In this document: positions 1-11,504 of the stretch, piece by piece
Position numbering within the stretch: position 1 is the stretch's first letter
Layout of the letters: the number at the start of each line of letters is the position of its first letter
NCBI GenBank assembly: GCA_949751835.1
Contig: CATKHK010000016.1
Location: 310,001 to 374,000 of the forward strand
DNA length: 64,000 nucleotides
Direction of reading: 5' to 3'
Source of the DNA: Blepharisma japonicum
Taxonomy: Eukaryota > Ciliophora > Heterotrichea > Heterotrichida > Blepharismidae
Notes under the pieces: generated by a model
The model's database searches: none
What the model saw: only the letters and a program-made list of their open reading frames with translations
What the model was told of the DNA's origin: nothing
Program-made: the position numbers and the translations under genes

Positions 1-838
1 AAATGCTCTCTTAGCAAATAGTTATCTCCAAATTACAGTTTAAATTAGCAGGCACACTAAGGAATATCTTCCTGGTAAAGGATCTAGTGAGAAGAATTCA
101 CAATTTTTTGAGGGTCGTGCCCTTCACAACAAGAGATAATATCCTGAAGATGTGACGTTCTGTTTGGTGGTTGGAAAAAAAATTCTATTTGAACTGAACG
201 CAGTTGAAGTTCTAGCATTTGTGGAAAGATGACTCACTGTTCAGAGTGAAGATTGATCTCGTTTCCAGACCTGATGGCAAGAGATTGAAATTTATTAAGG
301 CTCATAAAGATTTTAGTCAAAAAAATTCAAATTTTCCTTGCATTATTGAATTATACAGCATGAAATTATTATGCTGATATGCCTCAAAATTCATTTTTTA
401 CACGCAAATTCAAATTAGCATTATATTCTCTTCTCAAATGTGTTTACAATCTAACTATTTTTCTCCTATTTGAAATTCCTTTTTATGTTATTATATATTG
501 ATTTTGATCATCTCAAATAAAATAGAAAAAGAATCACAAGGATACAGCATATTGGAAAGGATTGCTTGAGCTTAACTGGATAAAGCTTCAAAAAATGCGT
601 TATTAGTTTCATCATCATATAAAATTTTATACTTTATAATATTTTTTTGCAGACAATTTATGACCAAACTTGTATTAGAAGCTATAGCAATAGAAATAAA
701 ATAAATCTAATATTATATGTAAAGTATAATTTTTTAATCTTCAATAAATTTCTATTTTCTTTTTGTAATTCAATTAAATTCTAAATTAAAGCAACGTCAT
801 TTTTCTTGAAATTTTGGCCATAACAATTCAGAATCAAT
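1..838 (+). other. Unassigned region with an interrupted open frame
   Basis: With UGA read as Trp, one plus-strand frame is open from about 15 to 576 except for a single TAG at 213-215. The first half reads like protein, with patches such as ILKMWRSVWWLEKKFYLNW and DLVSRPDGKRLKF. The part after about 380 is AT-rich and unconvincing. I recognise no family. It could be the decayed 3' end of a gene that starts left of the window, or chance. The 600-838 stretch is plain AT-rich DNA upstream of the zinc-finger gene. Confidence 0.3.
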
Positions 839-1387
839 ATGGACCTTCAAACAAACATCAGTTTAAGCTCCCAGATTTGCAAAAGCCACTTTACTACTCA
901 CATTCAGAACGACAACAGAATCCTTTTCAAATGCACAACCTGTACTAAAACATTTTTCTCATTATCTCAAATGAGAGATCACATAATCGCTGAATTCGAC
1001 CTAGATAAAGAGTTGGTTGATTTCTTGAATTTTGAAATGGGAATAGGTCAATATAGCGATGATAGTGACATTCAGACAAGTTCACCTGTGTCTGAGGATA
1101 ATTCTAATTTTGAACCTATAGAATGCTATAAGTGCTTGAAAATATGCAAAGGTTCCAAAGGACTTAACCAACATTTAGGAAAAAGACATTCGGATGATAA
1201 AAATAAAGAAATATGCGAAGTGTGCGGGAAAAGTTTTAAGCATAAGTATGCTGTGAATTTTCATATAAATCAGGTTCACGCCAAGGCAACTAGAGTTAAA
1301 TGCCAAGTTTGTGGCAAACAGTTGTACAACAAATATGTGCTGTCGCAACATTTGAAGAAAGAGCATTCTATTCAGTCTCTTAGTTAG
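839..1387 (+). CDS. C2H2 zinc-finger protein
   Basis: A complete 182-aa reading frame that starts at the first ATG after an AT-rich leader and ends at TAG. Four Cys2His2-like fingers are visible: one near residues 31-49 (CTTCTKTF), one near 95-118 (CYKCLKICKGSKGLNQH), and two at the C-terminus (CEVCGKSF...H and CQVCGKQL...HLKKEH). An acidic, Ser-rich linker at about 72-92 separates the first finger from the rest. Fingers of this kind usually bind DNA, sometimes RNA or protein, so a nuclear role is likely, but the target cannot be read from sequence. The stop lies only 21 bp before the next start. No intron and no in-frame UGA. Confidence 0.8.
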   Translation: MDLQTNISLSSQICKSHFTTHIQNDNRILFKCTTCTKTFFSLSQMRDHIIAEFDLDKELVDFLNFEMGIGQYSDDSDIQTSSPVSEDNSNFEPIECYKCLKICKGSKGLNQHLGKRHSDDKNKEICEVCGKSFKHKYAVNFHINQVHAKATRVKCQVCGKQLYNKYVLSQHLKKEHSIQSLS

Positions 1388-1408
1388 TTTATAATTGAAA
1401 TAATATTA

Positions 1409-2170
1409 ATGGATCGAATATCCCCAAAATTCCTTCCAAGGCCTGAAGCGCCAGGCCCATGACTTCCTAAGCCAATTAAAGAAAATGAAACAACAGCCCG
1501 CGAGGAAACTGATGAGTGGTTCGAGCAAAATAAGTCTCTCAACAGCAAGATTGCAGATCTCAGAAACGAAATCTTAGATTATAAGAAAGATAACAGCGAT
1601 TTATTAAAGAAGGCTAACTTACTTGAAAACGAAAATACAGGATTGTTGAGGAAAGTTGCAGGGCTTGAAAAAGAAATTCAGGACTTAAAAAATCAACCTA
1701 GATCTTCAGTAAGTGATTTCGGAAGTAGAGAGAACAAATACGAGCTAGAAAACGAAAATCTAACACTTAAAAAAGAAATAGAAGAGAAAAACAATAAGCT
1801 CCACAATATAGCTCTAAATAATTTTGCGCTAAGAGCTAAATTGATCACTTGGGTCAGAACTAATGAAATAGAAAAACAAAGGAAAGTCCCAGCTGAAGAA
1901 AAATACAGAGACATAAGACAAGAAGTTGAATTCACTCCTAATAAAACCCAAAAATTTAAAGCAGTGCCTCCTATCAGTCCAAGAGCGAAAATAAGAAATG
2001 ATAATCGATCTTCTCTGGATAGAATGATAAAAGATCTTCAATATCGGCCAGTTATTCCTAAAATAGAAGTTGAATCGAATAATCCTTTTAATTTTTTGGC
2101 AATGGTTTTGATATCATTTTTGGCAGGATTTTTCTTATTCCGTATTATACCCAATATGCCTTATAAGTAA
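1409..2170 (+). CDS. Coiled-coil, tail-anchored membrane protein
   Basis: A 253-aa protein. The ATG at 1409 is the only good start, and the frame stays open because a UGA at codon 18 is read as Trp. After a Pro-rich N-terminus, residues about 35-140 are heptad-like and rich in Glu, Lys, Asn and Leu, as in a coiled coil. A basic linker follows. The last 30 residues hold one hydrophobic segment (FLAMVLISFLAGFFLFRII) with only a short polar tail, the layout of a tail-anchored protein of the ER, mitochondrial or Golgi surface. I recognise no family. It resembles golgin or tether-type proteins in layout only. Confidence 0.75.
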
Positions 2171-2290
2171 TTAAATCTTATTAAAAATTCTTAGATAAAA
2201 ATTTTCAATCTGGAGAAGTTTCCAAAAATTTTTAACTTATTTTTTGCATTTTTCAACAATAATTTTAACGTTATACATTAAAAAAAATCA

Positions 2291-3610
2291 ATGCAGCCTA
2301 ATTTATCAATGAAGCCTCTATGCACACCGAAATTATCATGCCAATCCAGCTTAAAATGTGCAGACAGATTTTTACCAAACCGTTCGTCTATCAACCTCCT
2401 TACAAGCTTCGACATGGTCAAAGAAGACAAAAGTCCAAGCTTCGTCGGAAATGTGTCAGAGGACCAGCAAGCTGGATATTCAGCCCTTCTAAAGACCCAG
2501 CTCTTACAGAACAGCAAAAGCATTTTGAATTCTAACAGTATTTTTAAATACTCCCAAGAGACACACTTAAAAGAAAACATTCAGCTAGGGTTTTCAGGAG
2601 AAGAACTTTACTCCCCATTAAAATCTCAAAGAAGTATCCCTAAGTCTCCTTATAAAGTCTTAGACGCCCCTTCACTCCAAGATGACTTCTACTTGAACCT
2701 CCTGGACTGGTCATCACACAATACTTTAAGTGTAGGATTAGGGCCATGCGTCTATCTATGAAATGCTTCAACTTCAAAAGTCACGAAGCTATGCGACTTA
2801 GGGCTTAGCGATTCTGTTACAAGTGTTTGTTGGTCTCCAAACGGAGATTATATCACTGTTGGCACAAATCAAGGAAATTCACTACTTTGGGATGTGAATA
2901 GGACAAAACTTATTAGGACTTTTTCTGGACACTCAGGAAGAGTTGGCTCAATGGCTTGGAGTAGTAAAGTTTTATCCACAGGATCAAGGGATAGACAGAT
3001 TCTTCATAGAGATGTAAGGTCTCCTGAAGAATATATTGGCAGACTTATAGGGCATAAGCAAGAGGTGTGCGGACTTAAGTGGTCATTTGACGAACAGCAG
3101 CTAGGTTCAGGAGGAAATGACAACAAACTAATACTTTGGAATTTACAGTCACCGTCGCCTATTATTAAATTCCATCAGCATGTGGCAGCTGTGAAAGCGA
3201 TTGCTTGGTCTCCTCACCAGCATGGACTTTTAGCATCTGGAGGAGGTACAGCTGATAGGACAATCAGATTTTGGAACACACTTACTAATGAAGAATTGCA
3301 TCATGTCGATACAGGCTCACAGGTTTGCAACCTAATGTTTTCGAAAAACAGCAATGAACTTGTATCGACTCATGGATACTCACAAAACCAAATTGTGCTT
3401 TGGCAATATCCAGGATTTCAAAAAGTTGCTACACTTACTGGGCATACTTACAGAGTCTTATATTTATGTATGTCTCCAGATGGGCAAACCATTGTGACAG
3501 GTGCTGGTGATGAAACTTTGAGGTTTTGGAATTTATTCCCTAGCAGCAAAGAAACTGCAGAATCAGGTCTACAAAACTCAATGTTTCCATCTTATCTTGA
3601 CTTGCGATAA
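2291..3610 (+). CDS. Cdh1/Fizzy-related APC/C activator
   Basis: A 439-aa WD40 protein matching Cdh1 (Fzr), the co-activator that brings substrates to the anaphase-promoting complex in late mitosis and G1. A C-box-like motif DRFLPNRS lies at residues 25-32. The Cdh1/Cdc20 signature VLDAPSLQDDFYLNLLDWS precedes seven WD repeats with family motifs such as SGSRDRQILHRDVR, QEVCGLKWS and AWSPHQHGLLASGGGTADR. The protein ends in Leu-Arg, close to the usual Ile-Arg tail that docks on the APC/C. A UGA at 2759-2761 falls inside the first blade (CVYLWNAST), where the family has Trp, and is strong evidence for the code. Several Cdh1-specific stretches favour Cdh1 over Cdc20. No introns. Confidence 0.95.
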
Positions 3611-3729
3611 TCAAATGACACAATGTAATTCAATATGCATAAATAATCATTTTTGATGCTAAAATTTTTCTAGTAATTAGCTTAATTTAAATTAAATTAC
3701 GCCTTGCTACAAGAAATGATGTGAATAAA

Positions 3730-4551
3730 TTAATTTGTATTTATTTTCAATGTTTCAAGTATTTTTTCTATATCAGATTTTTCATCTTGAATTCAACACT
3801 CGGATAAAATTGTAAAAGAATATTTTTTAAGCTTTGCCAAAGGCGTTCTAGGGGTATTCATAATAGGTATTTTTATTCCCTTATATAATCTTTTAATCGT
3901 GCAATTATTTGGTGATATAGTTGTAAAATATTTATCAGAATTGACGAAGTGTATAAAAGGAGCCTTAAGTGTTGGACTTGTAGAAGGTGATAATGACAGT
4001 CTCAATTCTAACGTTTTTGAAGGCCTTTCAAGTGAAAAAATCTTATCATACAATTCTAATCCTTCTTTTAAAGCAGGAAAGCTTTTTCTTTCACTAGGAG
4101 TTAATGAGCATTTTGATAAGTCCTTAACTAAATCCTCATCAATCCTACGATGCTTACTGTAAAAAGCACCGCTTATAGGAGATAAATTCAGTCCTTTCGG
4201 GATTTTCTGGAATGGATTGATAGGGCTTGAACAACTTGGTGAACTCGGATGATGCAGCCTTTTGTATTTTGTTTTCAATAAGGAATAGCTTTCTTCTTTT
4301 TTAATAGAAAATGACAATGCGCCTTTGTATTTTTTGTCAAGAATTTTCTTTTTGTATGAGTTGCTGGGAAGAGCTGGTAAGCTGCTTATATTTTTTGAGG
4401 ATAAAAGGGTTAAAGAGTCTATGTTAGTTGATGAGGTTTTTGTCAGAGTAAGCGGGCTTAATCTTAGCTTTTCCTTCTTCATATTAATATTTGATATGCA
4501 TGTTAAATTATTTATTCTATCTTGAAGACCACTCGAGCTTAAAATGTTCAT
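3730..4551 (-). CDS. Uncharacterised Ser/Lys-rich protein
   Basis: A 273-aa minus-strand frame that converges on Cdh1. The frame runs through a UGA (Trp, codon 253) for 20 more residues to TAA. The sequence is Ser-, Lys- and Pro-rich with many SP/TP sites (RLSPLTL, NLSPIS, SLTPSERKS, LSLSPSTSP) and few hydrophobic clusters, so most of it is probably disordered and open to proline-directed phosphorylation. No domain or localisation signal is clear. It lies head-to-tail with the kinesin gene, 65 bp apart. Function unknown. Confidence 0.7.
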
Positions 4552-4616
4552 TTTAAGGTTGTGAATTTTTTTATCAGAATTAAGATTTTATTATAGGTAA
4601 TTAATACAAGTTTAAA

Positions 4617-6803
4617 TTAAATGATACCAATAGCACTCTTTTTGAGCTCTAGTTCTGCAAGTTTTCTTGCGTGATTTTCAATTGGCTGCAAAAGCAGTTT
4701 GTTGAATTTATTTTTTCTTAAAAGATTTGGCTCTTCTTTTGGGTCTCCAATGCTTGGGAGTCTGCTACTTAATTGTTTCAATTCTATTGGTATAAGAGGC
4801 ATTGTACTGAAATTTTTAGAGTTTTTTGTGTTTTCATCTTGAATTTTGAGGTTGTATTTTAAGTTTTTTGAATTTTTCTCATTGATATGTCTTTTAGCAT
4901 GATCAGCTGATTCATTTCTTAAATGATTTTTGGTATCATTATCAAATACAATATATTTTTCTTCTACAAGCTCTCTTACTTGTGCTTGAGGTAACTTTGG
5001 AAAAAGTAGTTGCTTCTGCTGCAATATAAAAGTAGGGACTTTTCATTTATGATTTATTTCATCATAAGTTGATTTACTTTTAATTGTTCTCAGCTCTTTT
5101 GCAGGCATCAGATTTTCAAATATTTTGTGCAAGAGCTCGTTTTCTTTTTCTTTTTCCCTAATTTCTTCTAAAAATTCTTCCTTTTCAGTTTCGTGCTCAT
5201 GATTTAGATCAGAAATTTCTGATAATGACGCTGCATAGATGCCTCTTAATCTTTTTACAATTTTTCTTAGATCTTCGAGCTCTTCTTGCATTGACTGATA
5301 ATTTTTTTCTTTTAAAATCATTTCTTCTTCGATTTTCCTGTGATCTTCAATAAGCTGTTTTTCCTTTTTCTTTTGCTTTTTTAGTTTCAATCGATACTGT
5401 CTTATAGCTCTTAGCTTTTCCTGCTCTGATTTATTTATTGCTTCTCCACCAATAATTAATTGCTTTTGAAGATCAGAAATGATTTCTTCTGGGTTTTGCT
5501 CATTACATGTTTTATCTAAATCTGTATCTTTTTCATTTGTATTAGATCTTTCTCCATCACTTTCTTCAGATTGTCCTGATGGTTCACTTGAATATTTTTG
5601 AACTGGCTGATCATATAATCCTTCTGCACCATTGTTTGGGCTAATAAGAATTAGATCATTTGTTTTTGATGGTTTTTCTATTTCAATAATTTTTTCTACT
5701 GGTTCTCTATCCTGATGCTCCATCAAGAGCCTTTTAAGCCTTTGAATTTCTTCAGCATAAGATCTCAGTAATGCATCTTTTGGGTCTTCATTTATCTTTG
5801 GTTTATTTTTTATGAATTTTGCTCTACTCGCATATCTCAAAGTGCTCAATGATTCTTCATAATTATAATCAGCAGGCGAAATGACAGCAATCATGACAGT
5901 TTTTGTGTTGCCTCCTAAAGAATCCTGGAGTAGCATAGTCAGCTTGCTGTCTCTATAAGGGATATGTGAACTTCCATCTACCAGTGAGCTAATCACATTT
6001 CCTAATGCATGTAGAGATAAATTGATTTTTATGCCTTCTTTAAGCCTTTCCCCCTCAGCTCCTGTCTTTTTCTGTCTCTCAGATCCTGCAAGATCTACCA
6101 AATTAAGCTTTCCCGCTTTTACCAGTGTTCTTCCATCTACTTCTTCTGAGGTTTCTACATTAATAGTAAAAATGGCATGAGACCTTGAAGATCTCTCATT
6201 CATATTTGTTTCTTTAGTAATCCTATGCTTATTCCCATATTCCATAAGTTTCTCTATGTCTTGAACAGACTTCACCGGATGCATTGATAAATTTTTGACA
6301 TAAATTCCTTTGTCTGCTGATTCTTTTAGCTCAAGTTTTAAATTTGCGTCATTGCTTATTAGGTCTCTTATTTCTTCATTATAAATTTCTGTATATGAGC
6401 ACCGGACAAGGAAACATTTTGAAGATCCAGACTCAGCAATACATCCAAATATGTGGGAAAAAGAATTTGGAATGATCCCTTGCAATTGTTCATTTCCTGG
6501 AACACCAACCATTGTGAATGTCTTTCCACAACCTGTTTGACCATATGCAAAAATTGTCCCATTGTAGCCTTCTAATACGCTTTCCACTAATGGAAAAGCA
6601 GTTTCGTCATAGATTTGCTGCTGAGTGTAAGTTTCGTCATAAATAGCATCGAAGGCAAACGGTTTTGATATTGATTTTGGATCAAGTATACTTAACTGGT
6701 TTATATCTTTGTCTACTTCAATTATATTTGAGTTTTTTCTGGAAATTTCAGATGAATTCAAAGGGCGAACTCGAATAGCAACTTTTACGGATTCTTGAGA
6801 CAT
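4617..6803 (-). CDS. Kinesin-2 family motor (KIF3/OSM-3 type)
   Basis: A 728-aa kinesin with an N-terminal motor (about residues 4-345). The P-loop GQTGCGKT lies at 88-95, followed by switch [10 protein letters not shown] and switch [10 protein letters not shown]. The neck [17 protein letters not shown] is the hallmark of kinesin-2, the anterograde motor of intraflagellar transport, which fits a heavily ciliated cell. A coiled-coil stalk at about 440-570 is followed by a basic, low-complexity tail. With the standard code the protein would stop at 5043, but that UGA is read as Trp and the frame continues in step for 142 codons to TAA at 4617. Sequence alone does not separate homodimeric (OSM-3) from heterotrimeric (KIF3) members. 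No introns. Confidence 0.95.
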
Positions 6804-7100
6804 AAATGACAGTTAAATTTCAATATGGCGCTATGGATTCATAAATTTTTGACTTGGAAAATATATGTGCTTAATTCATGAAAATTTTAGAATTTTTATA
6901 AAAAATTCAATTAAATCAAATGAGAAAATAATAAATCTGGCTCGATATTTATTTAAAAGAAAAATTATGCTGGACTATAATTTTATTATGCTATAGCACA
7001 CCAAAGCATATCTTGCATATACAGCCTCAATATTAAGTTAATCTACTTTTTAGTAGCTACTTCTTAGAAGAATAGAAATTATAGTTGATCGATCTATTAT

Positions 7101-9527
7101 TTATTTCTTAGTATCATTGATCACCTTCAAGAATGAGAATGGTGTAAACTTAATCCCTTCTCCTTTATAGAACTTGCTTTGGAACTCGACCCAATGAAGT
7201 CTCAGCGCATGCAAGAAACATTCCATAGCATCCATACACATTAGCACTCCTACAGTCACATTCGCAAACACAAAGAACCCTACCACAACCAAGACAGGGT
7301 TTGAGGTTTCAATTGTCCCAGCCAAACACTTATCAAAGAAGACTTTAGAAAGTTGTCCATGTGCAAGGGACAGAGCCCACAATCTGAGATATGAAGCAGT
7401 ATTACTGACAGCTCCTAAGACGTACTCAATAGTTTCGATCATCTGATGGATAAATTCTTCGCCAAAATCAAATTCTTTGTGTCCTGTGCCAGGTTTAGGA
7501 GCTTGTGACCCTACTTCGTCTTCAAAGTGTTGATAGCCTACTTGCTGGTTTCCTCCATGCCCTGCTTGAGCTGCTCGTTCATGTTGCCATTTAAGAATGA
7601 AAGGTTTAGGAATGAGCATAATAGGAACACAAATAACAGCTATCAGTAAAAGAATAAGCTGGATGCTTTCTTGAGTCCCCTCTTCTCCATAAAGAGACTT
7701 TGATTCACCTAAAGATCCCATCTTTAAAGCCATGTTCATCAAAATAGTGATAAGGTTAGGTGCGTTATCATTCCAGTTGTAGTGCCATTCGCTGCACCAT
7801 TTGATGAAAATCATTAAAATCATGTAGCCGAAGAAACAGACCATGAAGAGAAGCTGTGGAATAAACTCGAAAATAAAGTTGACAGAGTTTTTGAAGTGAA
7901 TTGAGTTTACTCCTTTGAAGAAGTTTCCGCAAATCATCTGTGTGACACCGAAAACGACTGAAATTTTCATTTTGAAGCTGTTGAAGAACACAAGCTCGTT
8001 GTCGGCTCTGTACCACACAGGGTCCATACCGAATGGATAAACTGAATCCTTAGTGTATTGTTCGTCTCCATCTTTCTTTGACCATCTTGTTCCGAAGAAA
8101 TCAAATGGAATCCCTAAGAAATCATTATAAATCAGCCCACAGTACATAGCACATAGCCCCATCATAAGTAATAAGTATCTAATTGGGACTGCTGCTTTAA
8201 ACATGCTTGCTGAGCTTTCAATTTGGCGTCTTTGGAAAATAAGGTAAAGCGCGAATAAAGTCAATAAAGAGCCGTGACCCACATCGCCGAACATAATTCC
8301 AAAGAGGAATGGGAAGGTGACACAAGTAAAGAGAGCTGGGTTAGCTTCTTGGTAGACTGGCACACCATAAGTATCAACGATTTCTTGGAATGGAATTGTA
8401 AAGTCATTGAGCTTGAAGTAGGTAGGAGGGATTTGATCTTCTGGGAAACCTCCTTCAACTTCTCTAAGTTGTCCACTTGCGAACCCTGGCTGTCTCGCAA
8501 ATTCATTTAGGATACCAATTACGCTTTGTTCTTGGGACTTAGGACACCAGCAGTTTCCGTAGAAAATGTTATTTTGGATGGTAAACATGTTAAGGTTGTG
8601 GTAAATTGCTTTTTCTTTGATGATAAACAGTCTTTGTTCTTCAATAAGGGAGCATGGGTTTTCAGTGTGCTTAGTCGAGGCTAATTTCTGAAGAAGTCCC
8701 ATAATGTTTTCTTTGGTTCTCTGCGCAACTTCATTGTTTGTATTGATTTCGTCTTCATTTTGTCTGAAATCTGTAGCAAGCTGCTCTTGATCACTTGGAA
8801 CGTCATAACGTCTTATGCCAATTGTGTCACAGATTCTTGCAAGCTTATTGCTGATGATTGACTGCTCATCTCCTTGGTAAAGAATGAAAAACACTGATTT
8901 TTCAAGTGGCTCGTCAGTTTTTGGATCTTTCAATGGTTCTTCAATGTCGTGGAAAATAGTCAATGCATTTCCTCTGGTGACTCTAAAAACCATTCTCTTA
9001 AATCTTACCATATCTTCTTTATCAATAATCCCTGCAAGTCTTTTGAACAGTGAAAATCCCATTCCACCTTCTCCAAAAGTTTCCTTTGCATGCTTCAAGA
9101 CCAGTCTTTTTTCAATAAGACTATTGCAGCTGGTCTGGAAATCTTCGTAGTTTTTAAGCTGAATACCTAAGTTTTTTTCATAGGACTCTAAGTCAGCCTC
9201 CAATGTTTCAAAGTAAGTTTGGGCTGGAGTATTTGATGAGTCAAGTTCATCGTCAATTTGGTCTAGTACTAGCTTGATGTCTTTGGCTGGAGTGATTTGG
9301 ATTTTGAACCTTTCTTGTTCTTGCATCAGGAAGCGAATTCTCCTTTCAGCTTCTTCACACCTGCGGATATATGAGGCATAGCGACGATTGAAGACTGTTT
9401 GGTCAGCATTTAAGTCAACGAATTGGAGGACTGATAGTTTTCCGAGCTGATTGAGGATTCTCCAGCCCATGTCTGCTTGCATGATGAGGTTGTAATAACC
9501 CATCTTCTCTGATCGCAGAAGACCCAT
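7101..9527 (-). CDS. V-type H+-ATPase subunit a
   Basis: An 808-aa, full-length subunit a of the membrane sector of the vacuolar proton pump. The N-terminal cytosolic half opens with the family signature around MGLLRSEKM...GKLSVLQFVDLN. It is followed by about eight membrane helices, including FPFLFGIMFGDVGHGSLL and the segment TASYLRLWALSLAHGQLS, whose Arg is the residue essential for proton translocation in this family. The C-terminus LHWVEFQSKFYKGEG is also conserved. It would sit in acidic compartments such as food vacuoles and the contractile vacuole system. One uninterrupted frame with no in-frame UGA. 297 bp separate it from the kinesin start. Confidence 0.97.
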   Translation of the reverse strand: MGLLRSEKMGYYNLIMQADMGWRILNQLGKLSVLQFVDLNADQTVFNRRYASYIRRCEEAERRIRFLMQEQERFKIQITPAKDIKLVLDQIDDELDSSNTPAQTYFETLEADLESYEKNLGIQLKNYEDFQTSCNSLIEKRLVLKHAKETFGEGGMGFSLFKRLAGIIDKEDMVRFKRMVFRVTRGNALTIFHDIEEPLKDPKTDEPLEKSVFFILYQGDEQSIISNKLARICDTIGIRRYDVPSDQEQLATDFRQNEDEINTNNEVAQRTKENIMGLLQKLASTKHTENPCSLIEEQRLFIIKEKAIYHNLNMFTIQNNIFYGNCWCPKSQEQSVIGILNEFARQPGFASGQLREVEGGFPEDQIPPTYFKLNDFTIPFQEIVDTYGVPVYQEANPALFTCVTFPFLFGIMFGDVGHGSLLTLFALYLIFQRRQIESSASMFKAAVPIRYLLLMMGLCAMYCGLIYNDFLGIPFDFFGTRWSKKDGDEQYTKDSVYPFGMDPVWYRADNELVFFNSFKMKISVVFGVTQMICGNFFKGVNSIHFKNSVNFIFEFIPQLLFMVCFFGYMILMIFIKWCSEWHYNWNDNAPNLITILMNMALKMGSLGESKSLYGEEGTQESIQLILLLIAVICVPIMLIPKPFILKWQHERAAQAGHGGNQQVGYQHFEDEVGSQAPKPGTGHKEFDFGEEFIHQMIETIEYVLGAVSNTASYLRLWALSLAHGQLSKVFFDKCLAGTIETSNPVLVVVGFFVFANVTVGVLMCMDAMECFLHALRLHWVEFQSKFYKGEGIKFTPFSFLKVINDTKK

Positions 9528-10203
9528 TTTATAATTATCACCATTTATCTGATAGCTTATAAAGTTTCTAAAGAATTCTCAGTGAAAAGTTTTCCAGTAA
9601 TTTTAACTGAATAATTATTATTTTGATTAATGTATTAATATTTAGTATATACATTATTTTTTTGATAAATAAAATTGATGAAAACATTTAATTTATAGAT
9701 GCAAATTGCTAATAAATCTGCTTGTGAGTTAAGATAAATATTTGGATAATAAAAGGATATAAAATCAAAGTATGAGTAAATAATATTTAATGTCAAAAAC
9801 AATAACAATAATGCATATCATTTTTATGCCTAAAATAAACAAATGCATATGAAAGGATGTGGAATGAAGGTCTCATAAGCTATGTTTGATATTTATTAAT
9901 TTATAAGGCTAAGATACATGCTATGATAAATTTAAAAGATAAATATTAAAAACCAAAAAATGATTTAAATCGCTCAATTTTCAAATCAGACAATTGAATA
10001 TCTTAATCATTTTAATAGACAATAAATAAAAGCCACTTATATATCTAAATATTGGTTCCTTAATAAAATCAATCTCTCGTAATTATTTTTTGCTAATAAA
10101 TATAAATCTAACTACATAAAGCTAATTTGCTTCCCCAACTTGACACGTGGCTCATAAATCTTTTTGCCATATTCTATTTTCATACCAATCTATCTGATCA
10201 TAA
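9528..10203. other. AT-rich divergent intergenic region
   Basis: This 676-bp stretch separates the divergently transcribed V-ATPase and phosphotransferase genes and so must hold both promoters. I see no reading frame under UGA=Trp, no tRNA-like sequence and no clear repeat. Confidence 0.6.
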
Positions 10204-11286
10204 ATGGCATTTATCAAACAAGAAAATTTAAAATATCTCACAGAATCCAAGTATAACACTTCAGGATACTCATGGCTTGATAAGAAACTTAATCCATTTT
10301 GGGATTGGTTTATTGAGCTCTTACCAAAATCAATGGCTCCAAATCTCATTACATTGATTGGCTTTATTTGCATTATTTTATCATATGTTCTAATGCTACC
10401 ATTCGGCACTACATTTGAAGAGCCTATCCCTCCAATAATTTTATTTATTTCAGCATTTATGATATTTATGTATCAAACTTTTGATGCAATTGATGGGAAG
10501 CAATCAAGAAGAATTAACCAATCATCACCTTTAGGAATGCTTCTGGATCATGGCTGTGACTCATTAACAACCTCATTTATTGCTCTCACTATACTGCAAG
10601 GGATGTCACTAGGTCTTAATAAGCATACAATATATATGTATATTGCGACCCAAACAAGCTTTTTTCTGATAACATGAGAAGAATACCATACTCATTGTTG
10701 CAGAACACAGTTTATGAATTGGGGTGTTACTGAAGCTCAATATATGACTATGATGGTGTTAATTCTTACAGTAATTTTTGGACCTGGCATATGGCAGGTA
10801 AGTATAATTGGCGGTATTACCGTTGTTGAATTCATCCTCCATATCAATATGGGTTTTGCAAATATAGCGAATATTTTTGTTTTATTTAATGTATTCAAGA
10901 ATTCTGAAAAGAAAAGAGAAACTATTCTATCACTGATACCTGTATTTATTATGGATATGAATATGGTTCTTATAGCATCAAAAAGTATGATGGTTAATTA
11001 TGCACCAATAATATTGATCTTGCATGGGCTGATATTTTCTGAATTATGTATAAAGCTTATTATTTCAAGCGTGTCGAAAATGACATTTCAATGGTTTCAA
11101 GCTGAATTAGTTATAGAGTTTTTATTTGCAGCTGCAGTCCTTATCTTGGACAAGCAATCCATTTTGATTGCAATCGTTGCCTTTTTAGTTTGCATCGTTT
11201 GAAGATACTGCTTTTTTGTATGGAATGTTGTATATCAAATTAGTGAATTTTTAAATATACCGGTTTTTAAGGTGAAAACCAACTAA
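10204..11286 (+). CDS. CDP-alcohol phosphatidyltransferase (choline/ethanolamine type)
   Basis: A 360-aa membrane enzyme of the Kennedy pathway, which transfers phosphocholine or phosphoethanolamine from CDP to diacylglycerol in ER or Golgi membranes. The family motif D-G-x2-A-R-x8-G-x3-D-x3-D is present as DAIDGKQSRRINQ...GMLLDHGCDS, with Ser in place of the usual Ala and all Asp/Gly residues kept. About eight hydrophobic helices follow. In-frame UGAs at codons 158 and 333 are read as Trp and join what would otherwise be separate frames. The natural end is TAA at 11284-11286. The donor headgroup cannot be decided from sequence. No introns. Confidence 0.92.
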
Positions 11287-11504
11287 TGCTAATTATAATT
11301 CAAATAAGCATCGCATCTTTATTATAATTTAACTATATGTATTTTTTGATACATTTTAGCACTTTCAGTCTATTTATCAGACTATTTACATGCTGGAAAC
11401 AAGAAATTCCTAAAAAATGAGCTGTTAAGCACATTAATTATCCTACTCAATATCTAAATTTAAAAACAATATTTTTAATAATAAAACCTTTTATACTGAG
11501 AAAG

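Noticed and set aside
2320-2535. Overlapping alternate frame inside the Cdh1 gene
   Set aside because: Shadow of the Cdh1 frame, which is supported by strong homology.
4617-5024. Separate small gene downstream of the kinesin
   Set aside because: The intervening UGA is Trp, and the frame is continuous with the kinesin tail.
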